DNA of 64,000 nt from Sphingobium sp. BYY-5 (GTDB lineage Bacteria; Pseudomonadota; Alphaproteobacteria; Sphingomonadales; Sphingomonadaceae): positions 3,131,501 to 3,195,500 of the forward strand of contig NZ_JALEBH010000001.1 in assembly GCF_022758885.1 (NCBI RefSeq), in the 5' to 3' direction. The translations under genes were made by a program, and so were the position numbers. The notes beneath the pieces are model-generated. The model was not told the DNA's origin. It saw only the letters and a program-made list of their open reading frames with translations, and did not search any database. Of the stretch, positions 40,892 to 50,367 are shown piece by piece. The stretch's first letter is position 1. Each line of letters starts with the position of its first letter.

Positions 40892-42127
40892 TCAGGTCTG
40901 CCGCAGTCCCTCGATCACGGCCGCCACATCATCGTCGCTGTTATAGATGTGCGGCGAAAAGCGGATCGCGGCCTGCCCGTCCACCTTCGACGCGGCGGTG
41001 GCGATCTTCGCCTGCCACAGCCGGGCGCGCATCGCCGCCACGTCGCGGCCGGGGAAAGCGACGGTGATGACCGGCCCGGTGATCGCCGCGTCGCCGTTGC
41101 CGAAGGGCCGCGCGCCTGCCACGGCGGACAGCGCCTGCCGCATCGATGCCGCGCGCTCGCGCGCCGCCTGCTCGATCGCGGCTTCGCCCACGCCGTCCAG
41201 CACGTCCAGCGTCGCGGCGACCGCCATCAGCCGGGGGTCGTCGCGCTGGCCCAATATCTCATATTTCTGCGCCGTCGCCAGATTGGCCGGGTCGGTCAGC
41301 CAATAGCCATGGCTCATCATGATCGGCTGCAATTCGGCTTGCCGCTCGCGACGGACATAAAGGATGCCGCCCTCCAGCGGTCCCATCAACCATTTATGCG
41401 TGCTGCCCGAATAGGAATCGACGCCCATTGCCGCCAGGTCCAGCGCCATCCAGCCAAAGGTCTGGGCGCCATCGGCATGAAGCCAGATATTCTTCGATCG
41501 TGCGAGCTGGGCGATTTCCGCCACCGGATAGATGATGCCGGTGATATTGCTCATATGCGACAGGAAGATCGCCCGCGTGCTGGGCGTGACGGCGGCGGCG
41601 ATCCCGTCGAACAGTTCCTGCGGCGATTGCGCGCCGACCGGCACCGGCACGATATGCAGGTCCAGCCTCTCCCGTTCCGCCCGCAATTGCCAGCTATCCA
41701 GCGTCGATGGATGATTATGGTCGGTCAGGATGATCCGGTCGCCCGGTGACAGCGTCAGCCCGCGCACCGCCACCGTATTGGCCTCGCTCGCATTGCGGAC
41801 CAGCGCGATTTCCTGCGGCGCGACCTTCAACCGCGCGCCGATCCGCGCGCGCAGCGCGTCGGCCGCCTTGGGATATAGGGTGCGCCGCTCGACCGACGGG
41901 TCCATCTGGAAGGCGCGCGTCTCCCGTTCATGGATCGCCGCCACGCTGCGGAAGGTCGGGGCGATATTGGCGGCGTTGAAATAGCGGATCGCGGGATCGA
42001 GCAGCATCGCCTCGCGCAGCGCCGGCTTACCCGCGGCGCTCAGCAGTTCGGGCGACAGCGCCAACGGCCCCGCCAGGGCAGTGGCGTGGATCAGGGCGCG
42101 GCGGCTGATGGGCGGGCTGTCGGTCAT
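40892..42127 (-). CDS. PLP-dependent class V aminotransferase, probably Tat-exported
   Basis: 411 residues. The N-terminus [20 protein letters not shown] has two consecutive arginines followed by a hydrophobic stretch, consistent with a Tat signal. The fold follows the class V (isopenicillin N epimerase/cysteine desulfurase-like) pattern: [60 protein letters not shown] and the PLP Lys in [17 protein letters not shown]. Related exported enzymes are annotated as isopenicillin-N epimerases, but the real substrates are unknown. A terminator follows; the upstream gene typA is divergent. If the Tat signal is real, the enzyme folds with PLP in the cytosol before export. Confidence 0.85.
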   Translation of the reverse strand: MTDSPPISRRALIHATALAGPLALSPELLSAAGKPALREAMLLDPAIRYFNAANIAPTFRSVAAIHERETRAFQMDPSVERRTLYPKAADALRARIGARLKVAPQEIALVRNASEANTVAVRGLTLSPGDRIILTDHNHPSTLDSWQLRAERERLDLHIVPVPVGAQSPQELFDGIAAAVTPSTRAIFLSHMSNITGIIYPVAEIAQLARSKNIWLHADGAQTFGWMALDLAAMGVDSYSGSTHKWLMGPLEGGILYVRRERQAELQPIMMSHGYWLTDPANLATAQKYEILGQRDDPRLMAVAATLDVLDGVGEAAIEQAARERAASMRQALSAVAGARPFGNGDAAITGPVITVAFPGRDVAAMRARLWQAKIATAASKVDGQAAIRFSPHIYNSDDDVAAVIEGLRQT

Positions 42128-42299
42128 GCGCGTCTTCTCCTCTGGCATGGGGTTCGACGGATCGGGCGACCCAACCCGCCATCTGCCCCTGTCTCTGTGC
42201 GTCGCCCTTGCCGCAGCGCGGCATTTCCTGTAGGGGCGCGCCCGAAGCCTCTGCGCGGCCCCGTGTCGGCCAGGGGAGCCCATATCCCGAAGGCCCAAC

Positions 42300-44132
42300 A
42301 TGTCCCTGCGTAATATCGCGATCATCGCGCACGTCGACCATGGCAAGACGACACTTGTCGACCAGCTTTTCCGCCAGTCCGGCACCTTCCGCGACAACCA
42401 GCGCGTCGAAGAACGCGCCATGGACTCCAACGACCTGGAAAAGGAGCGTGGCATCACCATCCTGGCGAAGCCGACCTCGGTCGAGTGGACGCCCGAAGGT
42501 GGCGAAGCCGTGCGCATCAACATCGTCGACACGCCCGGCCACGCCGACTTCGGTGGTGAAGTCGAACGCATCCTCTCGATGGTCGACGGCGTCGTCCTGC
42601 TGGTCGATTCGTCGGAAGGCGCGATGCCGCAGACCAAGTTCGTGACCGGCAAGGCGCTGGCGCTGGGTTTGAAGCCGATCGTCGTCGTCAACAAGGTCGA
42701 CCGTCCCGACGAACGTATCCAGGAAGTGCTGGACGAAGTGTTCGACCTGTTCGTGTCGCTGGATGCGACCGACGAACAGCTCGACTTCCCCGTCCTCTAC
42801 GCTTCGGGCCGCAACGGCTACGCCAATGAGGATTCGTCGCTGCGTTCGGGTACGCTGGTCCCGCTGTTCCAGAAGATCGTCGACCATGTGCCGCCGCCGG
42901 CGCTGGATGTCGACGCGCCCTTCACCTTCCTGGTGACGCTGCTCGACCGCGACAATTTCCTCGGCCGCGTGCTGACCGGCCGCGTGACCAGCGGTCGCGT
43001 GAAGGTGAACCAGGCGATCCACGCGCTCGACATGGACGGCAATGTGATCGAAACCGGCCGTGCGTCGAAGATCATGTCCTTCCGCGGCCTCGATCGCGTC
43101 CCTGTCGACGAAGCGCAGGCGGGCGACATCATCTCGCTTGCCGGTCTTGCCGTCGCGACCGTGGCGAACACCATCGCGGACACTTCGGTCAGCGAACCGA
43201 TCCAGGCCCAGCCGATCGATCCGCCGACGCTGTCGATGCGCTTTGCCGTCAATGATTCGCCGATGGCCGGCCGCGAAGGCAGCAAGGTGACGAGCCGTAT
43301 GATCCGCGACCGTCTGGAGCGCGAAGCCGAATCGAACGTCGCCATCAAGGTGACGGAGAGCGAAGACAAGGACAGTTTCGAAGTCGCCGGCCGTGGCGAA
43401 CTCCAGCTTGGCGTCCTGATCGAAACGATGCGCCGCGAAGGCTTCGAACTGGGCATCAGCCGCCCGCGCGTGCTGTTCGGCACCGATGAGGACGGCAACA
43501 AGACCGAGCCGTATGAAACCGTCATGATCGACGTGGACGATGAATTTTCCGGCACCGTTGTCGAGAAGATGAACATCCGCAAGGCCGAGATGACCGACAT
43601 GCGTCCTTCGGGCGGCGGCAAGACCCGCATCACCTTCTCCGCGCCGTCGCGCGGCCTGATCGGCTATCATGGCGAATTCCTGTCCGACACGCGCGGCACC
43701 GGCATCATGAACCGCCTGTTCGAGAAATACGGTCCTCACAAGGGCAAGATCGAAGGCCGCAAGAATGGCGTGCTGATCTCCAACGGCGCGGGCGAAGCCA
43801 ATGCCTATGCGCTGGGTCCGCTCGAAGAACGCGGCGTGCTGATGGTGGGCGTGGGCGAAGCGCTCTACGAAGGCATGATTATCGGCGAAAACGCCAAGAC
43901 CGAGGATCTTGAAGTCAATCCGATGAAGTCGAAGGCGCTGACCAACTTCCGCGCGTCGGGCAAGGATGATGCCGTCCGCCTGACCCCGCCGTGGAAGATG
44001 ACACTGGAGCAGGCTATCGCCTATATCGACGATGACGAACTGGTCGAAGTGACGCCCAAGACCATCCGTCTGCGCAAGCGCTATCTCGACCCGAATGAAC
44101 GGAAGCGCATGAGCCGCGCCAAGGCGGCCTGA
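42300..44132 (+). CDS. typA: Translational GTPase TypA/BipA
   Basis: 610 residues. GTPase motifs are clear: G1 [10 protein letters not shown]2 RGITI, G3 DTPGHAD and G4 NKVD. They are followed by elongation-factor-like domains II and III, then the TypA-specific C-terminal domain ([20 protein letters not shown]). It binds the ribosome and supports 50S assembly and growth at low temperature. The N-terminus [20 protein letters not shown] is at ATG 42300. A strong terminator lies at 44151. The 172 bases upstream hold divergent promoters for typA and the aminotransferase. Confidence 0.96.
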   Translation: MSLRNIAIIAHVDHGKTTLVDQLFRQSGTFRDNQRVEERAMDSNDLEKERGITILAKPTSVEWTPEGGEAVRINIVDTPGHADFGGEVERILSMVDGVVLLVDSSEGAMPQTKFVTGKALALGLKPIVVVNKVDRPDERIQEVLDEVFDLFVSLDATDEQLDFPVLYASGRNGYANEDSSLRSGTLVPLFQKIVDHVPPPALDVDAPFTFLVTLLDRDNFLGRVLTGRVTSGRVKVNQAIHALDMDGNVIETGRASKIMSFRGLDRVPVDEAQAGDIISLAGLAVATVANTIADTSVSEPIQAQPIDPPTLSMRFAVNDSPMAGREGSKVTSRMIRDRLEREAESNVAIKVTESEDKDSFEVAGRGELQLGVLIETMRREGFELGISRPRVLFGTDEDGNKTEPYETVMIDVDDEFSGTVVEKMNIRKAEMTDMRPSGGGKTRITFSAPSRGLIGYHGEFLSDTRGTGIMNRLFEKYGPHKGKIEGRKNGVLISNGAGEANAYALGPLEERGVLMVGVGEALYEGMIIGENAKTEDLEVNPMKSKALTNFRASGKDDAVRLTPPWKMTLEQAIAYIDDDELVEVTPKTIRLRKRYLDPNERKRMSRAKAA

Positions 44133-44150
44133 TCGCTTCGAACGGACTTG

Positions 44151-44190
44151 AAAAAGGGACCGCTGTCGCAAGATAGCGGCCCCTTTTTCT
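44151..44190 (+). terminator. Rho-independent terminator of typA
   Basis: AAAAAGGG(A)CCGCT pairs with AGCGG(C)CCCTTTTT around an 11-base loop, with T-run TTTTTCTT at the end. It follows the typA stop by 18 bases. Confidence 0.9.
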
Positions 44191-44231
44191 TGGCGATTAT
44201 GGTGCAAGGATGCGAATCCAAGGTGAATCTT

Positions 44232-44351
44232 CATTCTCTCCTGTAAGGGGAGGGGGACCGGCGCAGCCGGTGGAGGGGTGTCACCCTCTCGATAGGGTGA
44301 CACCCCTCCGTCTGGCCTTCGGCCAGCCACCTCCCCTTACAGGGGAGGATT
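44232..44351. repeat. Palindromic repeat element downstream of typA (GGGGAGG family)
   Basis: About 120 bases bounded by CATTCTCTCCTGTAAGGGGAGG and CCTCCCCTTACAGGGGAGGATT. The centre holds a 16-base perfect stem GGAGGGGTGTCACCCT and its complement with six-base loop (44272-44287 and 44294-44309), and a GGCCTTCGGCC hairpin near 44314. It is intergenic. Together with the elements at 32638 and 34757 it defines a family. Confidence 0.85.
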
Positions 44352-44506
44352 TTCTCATGGTTCGCTCCTGTCACCCACGTTTAGGAGACGGGTTCGCAAA
44401 CGTCACAATCATCTTTTCCTTGCCCCGGCGATATAAGTGAGGCCTTCTCGCTTTTGTTGTCGCCGTCGCTACACTTGCCCGCCGGATCAGGATCGCGGAG
44501 GGGCGG

Positions 44507-45742
44507 ATGACACAGGCGGGCATGATGACAGCCGGGGCGGAATGGCGGCGGGCGCCGCTGTTGCCGATCGCGGCGGGGCTGGGCTACGCCACCAGCGTGA
44601 TCCATATCTACGGCCTGGGTCCCTATATCGAGCCGATCAGTCAGTCCTTCGGCTGGTCGCGCACCCAGACTACGATTGGTCTGACCTTGGCGACCCTGGT
44701 GCAGGCGGTCTTTTCGATTCCGATCGGATTGATGGTCGATCGTCTCGGCCCGCGCCTGTTCGGGTTGGTGGGCGTGCTGCTCACCACCGGCGCCTTCGCG
44801 CTGCTGGGCCTGGCGACGGGGGACCGGACCCAGTGGATTTTCCTCTGGGCGCTGCTCGCTTTCGCGACCCTGCCGGTGCAGGCGACGGTCTGGACCAGTG
44901 CGGTCGCGTCGCGCTTCGCGACTTCGCGCGGGCTGGCCTTCGCGGTGACTTTGTGCGGCGCGTCGCTCGCGGCGGCGCTCTTTCCCCTGCTGGGCAGTTG
45001 GCTGATTGCCCGCCATGGCTGGCAGGGCGCCGCGCCGATCCAGGCGGCGATCTGGGTGGTCATCGCCTTCCCGATAATCCTTCTCTTCTTCCGCGGCGCT
45101 CATGACCATCGGGGCAAGGCGGCGCCAGCGGATCTGCCCGATCAGCCGGGGGCGACCCTGGGGGAAGGGCTGCGGTCCACCATCTATCACCGGCTGCTGC
45201 TGGCCAGCCTGCTCTTCACCTTCACCATCATCGCACTGGTCGTGCATTTCGTACCGATCCTGACCGACCGGGGCGCGGATCGCATGGCGGCGGCCGGGAC
45301 CGCCGCACTGGTCGGCCTTTTCTCCGTCATCGGCCGTCTCGCGACCGGCCTGTTGCTGGATCGGTTCCGGGGATCGATGGTGGGGGCGGTGGTCTTCCTG
45401 CTGCCGGCGATCGGCTGCCTTCTGTTGCTGTCGGGCGGGACCGGCTGGGCCGCGCAGGCCGCCGCCGCCGCGTTGATCGGGCTGACCCTGGGCGCGGAAG
45501 TGGACGTCATCGTCTATCTCACCACCCAGCATTTCGGCCTGCGCACCTTCGGCGGCCTCTATGGCGGCCTGTTGATGGCGCTGTCGATCGGCACCGCGAC
45601 CGGGCCGCTCGGCGCGTCGGCGCTGTTCGATGCCACCGGCGGCTATTCCGTCTTCCTGTGGCTGACCGTCGCGCTGATGCTGGCCAGCAGCCTGACGCTC
45701 GTCAGCCTGCCCCGGCCGGTCTATGGTAAGAAAGCAGCCTAG
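44507..45742 (+). CDS. Major facilitator superfamily transporter
   Basis: 411 residues, 12 membrane helices by inspection. Two six-helix halves are seen; motif A-like charged loop appears in PIGLMVDRLGPRLFGLVGV and in the second half VGLFSVIGRLATGLLLDRFR. The loop between helices 6 and 7 (RGAHDHRGKAAPADLPDQPG) is typical. The sequence resembles monocarboxylate/oxalate-type MFS carriers (GLGPYIEPISQSFGWSRTQT). Substrate unknown. The next gene is an intradiol-dioxygenase-like lipoprotein in the same orientation, 93 bases downstream, so a link to aromatic or organic acid metabolism is possible but unproven. Confidence 0.88.
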   Translation: MTQAGMMTAGAEWRRAPLLPIAAGLGYATSVIHIYGLGPYIEPISQSFGWSRTQTTIGLTLATLVQAVFSIPIGLMVDRLGPRLFGLVGVLLTTGAFALLGLATGDRTQWIFLWALLAFATLPVQATVWTSAVASRFATSRGLAFAVTLCGASLAAALFPLLGSWLIARHGWQGAAPIQAAIWVVIAFPIILLFFRGAHDHRGKAAPADLPDQPGATLGEGLRSTIYHRLLLASLLFTFTIIALVVHFVPILTDRGADRMAAAGTAALVGLFSVIGRLATGLLLDRFRGSMVGAVVFLLPAIGCLLLLSGGTGWAAQAAAAALIGLTLGAEVDVIVYLTTQHFGLRTFGGLYGGLLMALSIGTATGPLGASALFDATGGYSVFLWLTVALMLASSLTLVSLPRPVYGKKAA

Positions 45743-45835
45743 CGCTACAAAGCCGCTACATTGCGCAATCGCGCGGAGACATGGAGTCCATAGATCCCAT
45801 CCCTGGAGGGTCCGCAAGGACAGAAGGGACTGGGT

Positions 45836-46750
45836 ATGACTGGAACGGCGGACGACGCGCATGACCATGGGTTGATGCACGATCTGGAACAGATGCGCGC
45901 GCTGGCGCGGGAGAATATCGGGCGGCGTCGTACCTTGCGGCTGCTCTTTTCGGCGAGCGGCGCGGCGCTGATCAGCGCTTGCGGTGGTGGCGACGACTCT
46001 TCCGGCAGCACCGATACGACGGCAACGCCGACTCCCACGCCAACCCCGACTCCCACGCCAACCCCGACTCCCACGCCCACACCGACCTCGTCAGATAGCT
46101 GCATTGCTGATCCAGAGGAAACCAACGGCCCCTATCCGGCGGACGGTTCCAACAGCAGCAACGGCAGCGTGGTCAATGTGCTGGACGACACCGGCATCGT
46201 GCGCACCGACATCCGCTCCAGCTTCGGTTCGTCCAGCGGCACGGCCGAAGGCGTCACCATGCAGCTCACCCTCACCGTGGTGAACGTCAACAGCGGCTGC
46301 GCGGCGCTGGCGGGCTATGCCGTCTATATCTGGCATTGCACTCGCGACGGCCTCTATTCGCTCTACACCGTGCCGGGCGAAAATTATCTGCGCGGCGTGG
46401 GCGTGACCGACGCCAATGGCCAGGTGACTTTCACCAGCATCTTCCCCGGCTGCTATGACGGGCGCTATCCGCATATCCATTTCGAAATCTATCCAAGCCT
46501 GGCGAGCGCCACCAGCTACGCCAACCGCGTGCTCACGTCTCAACTCGCCATGCCGACGGCGGCCTGCAACACGGTCTACGCCACCAGCGGCTATTCCAGC
46601 AGCAAGACCAACTTCGCAAAGATCACGACCAGCAGCGACAATGTGTTCGGCGACAACACATCGGCGCAGATCGCGGCGATGACCCCGACCATGACCGGCG
46701 ACATCACCAACGGCTTCACCGGCACGGTGACGGTCGGTCTGGCGATCTGA
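45836..46750 (+). CDS. Intradiol ring-cleavage dioxygenase-like lipoprotein with Thr-Pro linker
   Basis: 304 residues. After a cytosolic stretch a lipobox-like ALISACGGGDDSSG gives a possible lipid anchor, followed by a (TP)n linker of about 24 residues encoded by three 18-base repeats (46028-46081). The enzyme-like part has EETNGPYP, YAVYIWHCTRDGLYSLYTVP and YDGRYPHIHFEIYPS, which follow the pattern of protocatechuate-3,4-dioxygenase beta/intradiol family (Tyr-Tyr-His-His iron ligands: Tyr and His visible). Exported, lipid-linked forms of this family are known but their substrates are not. The long N-terminal part before the lipobox (~45 residues) is unusual for a signal peptide and may be a Tat type (RRRTLRLLFSAS). 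Confidence 0.75.
   Translation: MTGTADDAHDHGLMHDLEQMRALARENIGRRRTLRLLFSASGAALISACGGGDDSSGSTDTTATPTPTPTPTPTPTPTPTPTPTSSDSCIADPEETNGPYPADGSNSSNGSVVNVLDDTGIVRTDIRSSFGSSSGTAEGVTMQLTLTVVNVNSGCAALAGYAVYIWHCTRDGLYSLYTVPGENYLRGVGVTDANGQVTFTSIFPGCYDGRYPHIHFEIYPSLASATSYANRVLTSQLAMPTAACNTVYATSGYSSSKTNFAKITTSSDNVFGDNTSAQIAAMTPTMTGDITNGFTGTVTVGLAI
46028..46081 (+). repeat. Three 18-base tandem repeats coding for Thr-Pro linker
   Basis: CCGACTCCCACGCCAACC occurs twice in tandem (46028-46063) and a third time with two changes (46064-46081). Such tracts can gain or lose units without changing frame, so the linker length may vary between strains. Confidence 0.75.
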
Positions 46751-46825
46751 CAGGGCGCAATCTTGCAGGATGGGACGTGGATGACTTGGCAGTTGACCCC
46801 TTCACCCGATATGCTGGCCGTCACG

Positions 46826-47566
46826 ATGGATGGTTCACGCATATTGGTGGTCGATGACGACGCGGACATCCGCGCGCTTCTGTCCGATTTCCTGGAACAG
46901 CACGGCTTTGTCGTGACGGCGGTGGCCGATGGCACGGACATGGATCGCGCCATCGCCATCCAGGATTTTGACATTGCCGTGCTCGACGTGATGATGCCGG
47001 GCGAGGATGGGCTGTCGATCCTGCGGCGCCTGTCGGCGCGCGGCGGATTGCCGGTCATCATGCTGTCCGCCATCGGCAGCGATGTCGACCGGATCGTCGG
47101 GCTGGAAATGGGGGCGGAGGATTATCTGCCCAAGCCCTGCAACCCGCGCGAACTGCTCGCCCGCATCCGCACCGTATTGCGCCGTCATCGCCGCCAGGCG
47201 ATGGACGCGCCGGCTGCGGGCGGGCAAAGGCTGCGCTTCGCCGGATGGCAGATCGACATGGGCGCGCGTCTGCTGACCGATCCCGACAATGTCGTGGTGA
47301 CGCTCACCGACGGCGAATTCCGCCTGCTGCGCGCCTTCATCGAACATCCGCGCCGGGTGCTGAGCCGCGACCAGTTGCTCGATTATTCGGCGGGCAACGA
47401 GAATGAAAGCTATGACCGCGCGATCGACGTGCAGGTCAGCCGCCTGCGCCGCAAGCTGGAGCGCGGCGCGAGGGGGGGCAATCCGAAGACAGAGGGCACG
47501 GACGAGCTGGTCCGCACCATCCGCAACGAAGGATATATGTTCACGGCCGAGGTGCGCCCGGTGTGA
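46826..47566 (+). CDS. OmpR-family two-component response regulator
   Basis: 246 residues from ATG 46826 (ATG 46811 is equally possible). The receiver domain has SRILVVDDDADIRALLSDFL, the phosphorylated Asp in FDIAVLDVMMPGEDG and the Lys in EDYLPKPCNPRELLARI. The winged-helix DNA-binding domain has LTDGEFRLLRAFIEHPRRVL and YDRAIDVQVSRLRRKLE. It is transcribed with the following histidine kinase, whose GTG overlaps its stop by four bases (GTGA), so the pair forms one unit. Similar pairs sense osmolarity, pH or metals; no signal can be assigned. Confidence 0.92.
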   Translation: MDGSRILVVDDDADIRALLSDFLEQHGFVVTAVADGTDMDRAIAIQDFDIAVLDVMMPGEDGLSILRRLSARGGLPVIMLSAIGSDVDRIVGLEMGAEDYLPKPCNPRELLARIRTVLRRHRRQAMDAPAAGGQRLRFAGWQIDMGARLLTDPDNVVVTLTDGEFRLLRAFIEHPRRVLSRDQLLDYSAGNENESYDRAIDVQVSRLRRKLERGARGGNPKTEGTDELVRTIRNEGYMFTAEVRPV

Positions 47567-48879
47567 TCGCGCGCCGCCTTTCCTTCAATCCGTCCATTCT
47601 GGTCCGCATTGTGGCGTTGGTGGTGGCGACCCTGCTGCTGGCGCTGGTCGCAATGATGCTGGTCACTTTTCGCGGGCCGCCGCCCCATGCCCGGCCGATG
47701 TTCCTGCCCGAAGCGGCGCAGTTGCTGCGCGGCGGCACGGGGCCGTCCGGCACCGCCTGGAGCATCACCCGCTATCGTTCCGATCGGGCGCCGGTCCCCG
47801 ACGCCGGGCAGGAGATTGATCCACCCGCCGCCGCGCAGATCGCCACGCTGCTGGGCGTGCCGACCCCAAATATCCGGCTGCTCCGCGAACGCCCGCCCCC
47901 CCCGATCCGCGATGCGCCGATGCTCCGGCCGGACTGGGCGCGAAACGCCTTGTTCCGCGCCTTCATCATCGCCCAGCGAACTGGCGATGGCTGGACCGTG
48001 ATCCAGGCCCGGCAGGGCGCGAACCGGCGCTGGTACGCGATCACCCTGTCCCTGATGGCGGGTATCTTCATCCTGCTGCTGTTGCCTGCTTATTGGGTGG
48101 CACGGCATATCGCCCGGCCGATCCGCCGCCTGGCGGAGCGCGCCGCGGCCGAGCGGCCCGAACGCGCCGAACCGATGCCGCTCACCGGCCCGCCGGAGGT
48201 GCGCGCGGTCGGGGCGGCATACAACCACATGCGCGCACGCATCGCCGACTATCTCAACGAACGGACCGCCATGCTGGTGGCGATCGCGCACGATCTGCGC
48301 ACGCCGATGACGCGCCTCTCCTTCCGGCTGGAGCAACTGCCCGAAGGCCCCCGCGCCAAGGCCCAGGCGGATGTCGAGGAGATGCGCGCCATGGTCACGA
48401 ACCTGCTCGATTTCATGCGCGGGGGATCGGATGGGGCGCAGAAGGTCCGCATCGACCTGTCCGCCATTGTCGAGACGCTGGCCGACGACCTTGCCGACAT
48501 GGGGCAGGATGTCGCGGTGAAGCAGAGCGCGCGCGCCGTCGTGCGTGGCGACGCGGTCGGCCTGCGCCGTTGTATCGCCAATCTGGTGGAAAATGCCGTC
48601 CGCTATGGGGGATCGGCCCGCGTCGCCATGATCGTTGCCGATGGCTGCGTCACCGTGGCGGTCGAGGATGACGGGCCGGGCGTGCCGCCGGAGACGATCG
48701 AGCGATTATGCGAGCCATTCTATCGCGGCGATGCCTCCCGCAACCGGGAAACCGGCGGCGTGGGCCTTGGCCTAGCGATTGCGCGGTCGATCGCGGAAAG
48801 CCATGACGGAACGATCGGCTTCGCCAACCGGGCGGAAGGCGGCCTGCGCGCCACCCTGATGCTGCCGCTGGATCGGTAA
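47563..48879 (+). CDS. Sensor histidine kinase (EnvZ-like)
   Basis: 438 residues from GTG 47563. A first membrane helix (ILVRIVALVVATLLLALVAM) and a second (ITLSLMAGIFILLLLPAYWV) enclose a ~110-residue periplasmic sensor region, followed by a HAMP linker (RHIARPIRRLAERA) and HisKA domain with phospho-His in VAIAHDLRTPMTRLSFRLEQ. The catalytic domain shows N box NLVENAVRYG, G1 EDDGPGVPPE and G2 GGVGLGLAIARSIAE. All boxes are intact. It phosphorylates the preceding response regulator. The periplasmic part has no named sensor fold. Confidence 0.92.
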   Translation: MIARRLSFNPSILVRIVALVVATLLLALVAMMLVTFRGPPPHARPMFLPEAAQLLRGGTGPSGTAWSITRYRSDRAPVPDAGQEIDPPAAAQIATLLGVPTPNIRLLRERPPPPIRDAPMLRPDWARNALFRAFIIAQRTGDGWTVIQARQGANRRWYAITLSLMAGIFILLLLPAYWVARHIARPIRRLAERAAAERPERAEPMPLTGPPEVRAVGAAYNHMRARIADYLNERTAMLVAIAHDLRTPMTRLSFRLEQLPEGPRAKAQADVEEMRAMVTNLLDFMRGGSDGAQKVRIDLSAIVETLADDLADMGQDVAVKQSARAVVRGDAVGLRRCIANLVENAVRYGGSARVAMIVADGCVTVAVEDDGPGVPPETIERLCEPFYRGDASRNRETGGVGLGLAIARSIAESHDGTIGFANRAEGGLRATLMLPLDR

Positions 48880-48981
48880 GGCGGTCTCCCTCACCGCCAA
48901 GCCTTGGTCCCAAAACACTGGTCATAGCCCTGTGCCGCCCATATAGTCGCGCGGTTTATCATTCTCCCGCGAAAGCGCTTC

Positions 48982-50301
48982 ATGCATCTTCTCATCGGCC
49001 TTGCCGGCATTCTCCTGATCCTTGCCATCGCCTTCGCCCTGTCCTCCGACCGTCGCGCCATCCGCCCTAGGGTCGTGGGCGCGGCCTTCCTGTTGCAGGC
49101 GGGGATCGCGATGCTGGTTCTCTATGTCCCGGCCGGGCGCGCCATCATCGCCGGCATGTCGCATGGCGTCGCGAATCTGCTCGGCTATGCGCAGGCGGGC
49201 ACCGACTTCATCTTCGGTCCGCTAGCGAAGCCTGAAATCGGCGGGGCCAGCTTCGCCATCGCGGCGCTGCCGGTCATCATCTTCTTCGCCAGTCTGGTGT
49301 CGATCCTCTATTATCTGGGCATCATGCAGTTCATCGTCCGCTGGGTCGGCGGCGCGATCGAGAAGGTGACGGGCGTGTCCAAGGTGGAGAGCCTGTGCGC
49401 CGCCGCCAATATCTTCGTGGGGCAGAGCGAAAGCCCGCTCGTCATCCGCCCCTATCTGGCGGGCCTCAACGGACCGCAGCTTTTCGCGGTGATGACCAGC
49501 GGCATGGCGGGCGTCGCGGGCACCATCCTCGCCGCCTACGCCTCTATGGGGATCAAGATCGACTATCTGCTGGCGGCCAGCTTCATGTCTGCGCCCGGCG
49601 GCCTGCTGATGGCCAAGATCATGATGCCCGACCAGCCGGAATGCGAACCGGAACTGCCGCTGGGCGATCATCCCGACGTTCATCTCCCCGAAACCCGTAT
49701 CAGCGGCGCCGGCCCCGCTGCGCTGCTGCCCGAAGGGACGCCGGGCGAACCCATGCCGGTCGCCACCCATGATGAGGAAAAGCCGGCCAACCTCATCATG
49801 GCCGCAGCCCAGGGCGCGCAGACCGGCGTCAAGCTCGCTGTCGCGGTCGGCGCCATGGTGCTCGCCTTCGTCGCGCTGGTCGCGCTGGCGAACGGCATCC
49901 TCGGCGGCATCGGCGCCTGGTTCGGCTATCCCGATCTCAGCTTCCAGATGCTGCTCGGCTATGTCTTCTCGCCGGTCATGTATCTGCTCAACATCCCCTG
50001 GAACGAGGCGCAGGTGGCAGGCGGCCTGTTCGGCACCAAGGTCGTGCTCAACGAATTTGTCGCCTATATCAATCTGGGCCAGGTGCAGGGCGCGCTGTCC
50101 CCCGCGACCATCGCCGTCATCACCTTTGCATTGTGCGGTTTCGCCAATTTCAGCTCGATCGCGATCCAGATGGCGGTGACAGGCAATCTTGCCCCCAACC
50201 AGCGGCCCATGATCGCCCGGCTGGGCCTCAAGGCGCTGGTGGCGGGCAGCCTCGCCAACCTGATGAGCGCGGCGCTCGCCGGGCTGATGTTCAGTCTTTG
50301 A
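48982..50301 (+). CDS. Concentrative nucleoside transporter (NupC/CNT family)
   Basis: 439 residues with an N-terminal set of three helices and the CNT gate and core: GVSKVESLCAAANIFVGQSE, which is the nucleoside-binding signature, then RPYLAGLNGPQLFAVMTSGM and the C-terminal FGTKVVLNEFVAYINLGQVQ, plus GFANFSSIAIQMAVTGNLAP. Cation (Na+ or H+)-coupled uptake of nucleosides is the family role. Between the two halves is a hydrophilic loop (PDQPECEPELPLGDHPDVHL). ATG 48982 after AAGCGCTTC has weak SD. It stands alone in its direction with a ~100-base gap from the kinase. Confidence 0.92.
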   Translation: MHLLIGLAGILLILAIAFALSSDRRAIRPRVVGAAFLLQAGIAMLVLYVPAGRAIIAGMSHGVANLLGYAQAGTDFIFGPLAKPEIGGASFAIAALPVIIFFASLVSILYYLGIMQFIVRWVGGAIEKVTGVSKVESLCAAANIFVGQSESPLVIRPYLAGLNGPQLFAVMTSGMAGVAGTILAAYASMGIKIDYLLAASFMSAPGGLLMAKIMMPDQPECEPELPLGDHPDVHLPETRISGAGPAALLPEGTPGEPMPVATHDEEKPANLIMAAAQGAQTGVKLAVAVGAMVLAFVALVALANGILGGIGAWFGYPDLSFQMLLGYVFSPVMYLLNIPWNEAQVAGGLFGTKVVLNEFVAYINLGQVQGALSPATIAVITFALCGFANFSSIAIQMAVTGNLAPNQRPMIARLGLKALVAGSLANLMSAALAGLMFSL

Positions 50302-50367
50302 TCCAAATCGGGACGATATCGTAACGAATCTCTACCGCCCGCAATAGTTATCGGTTATGGTTAACGG

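Larger units (their letters stand above)
44133..44506. other. 374-base gap between typA and the MFS gene
   Basis: It contains the typA terminator (44151-44190), the third copy of the GGGGAGG palindromic repeat (44232-44351) and about 150 bases of leader and promoter for the MFS gene. No open frame with protein-like content was seen. Confidence 0.7.

Noticed and set aside
42027..44330. 767-codon minus-strand frame over typA
   Set aside because: Shadow of typA; composition typical of an antisense GC-rich frame.
46028..46081. CRISPR-like tandem repeats
   Set aside because: The 18-base units are adjacent without spacers and code for a Thr-Pro linker inside an open frame.
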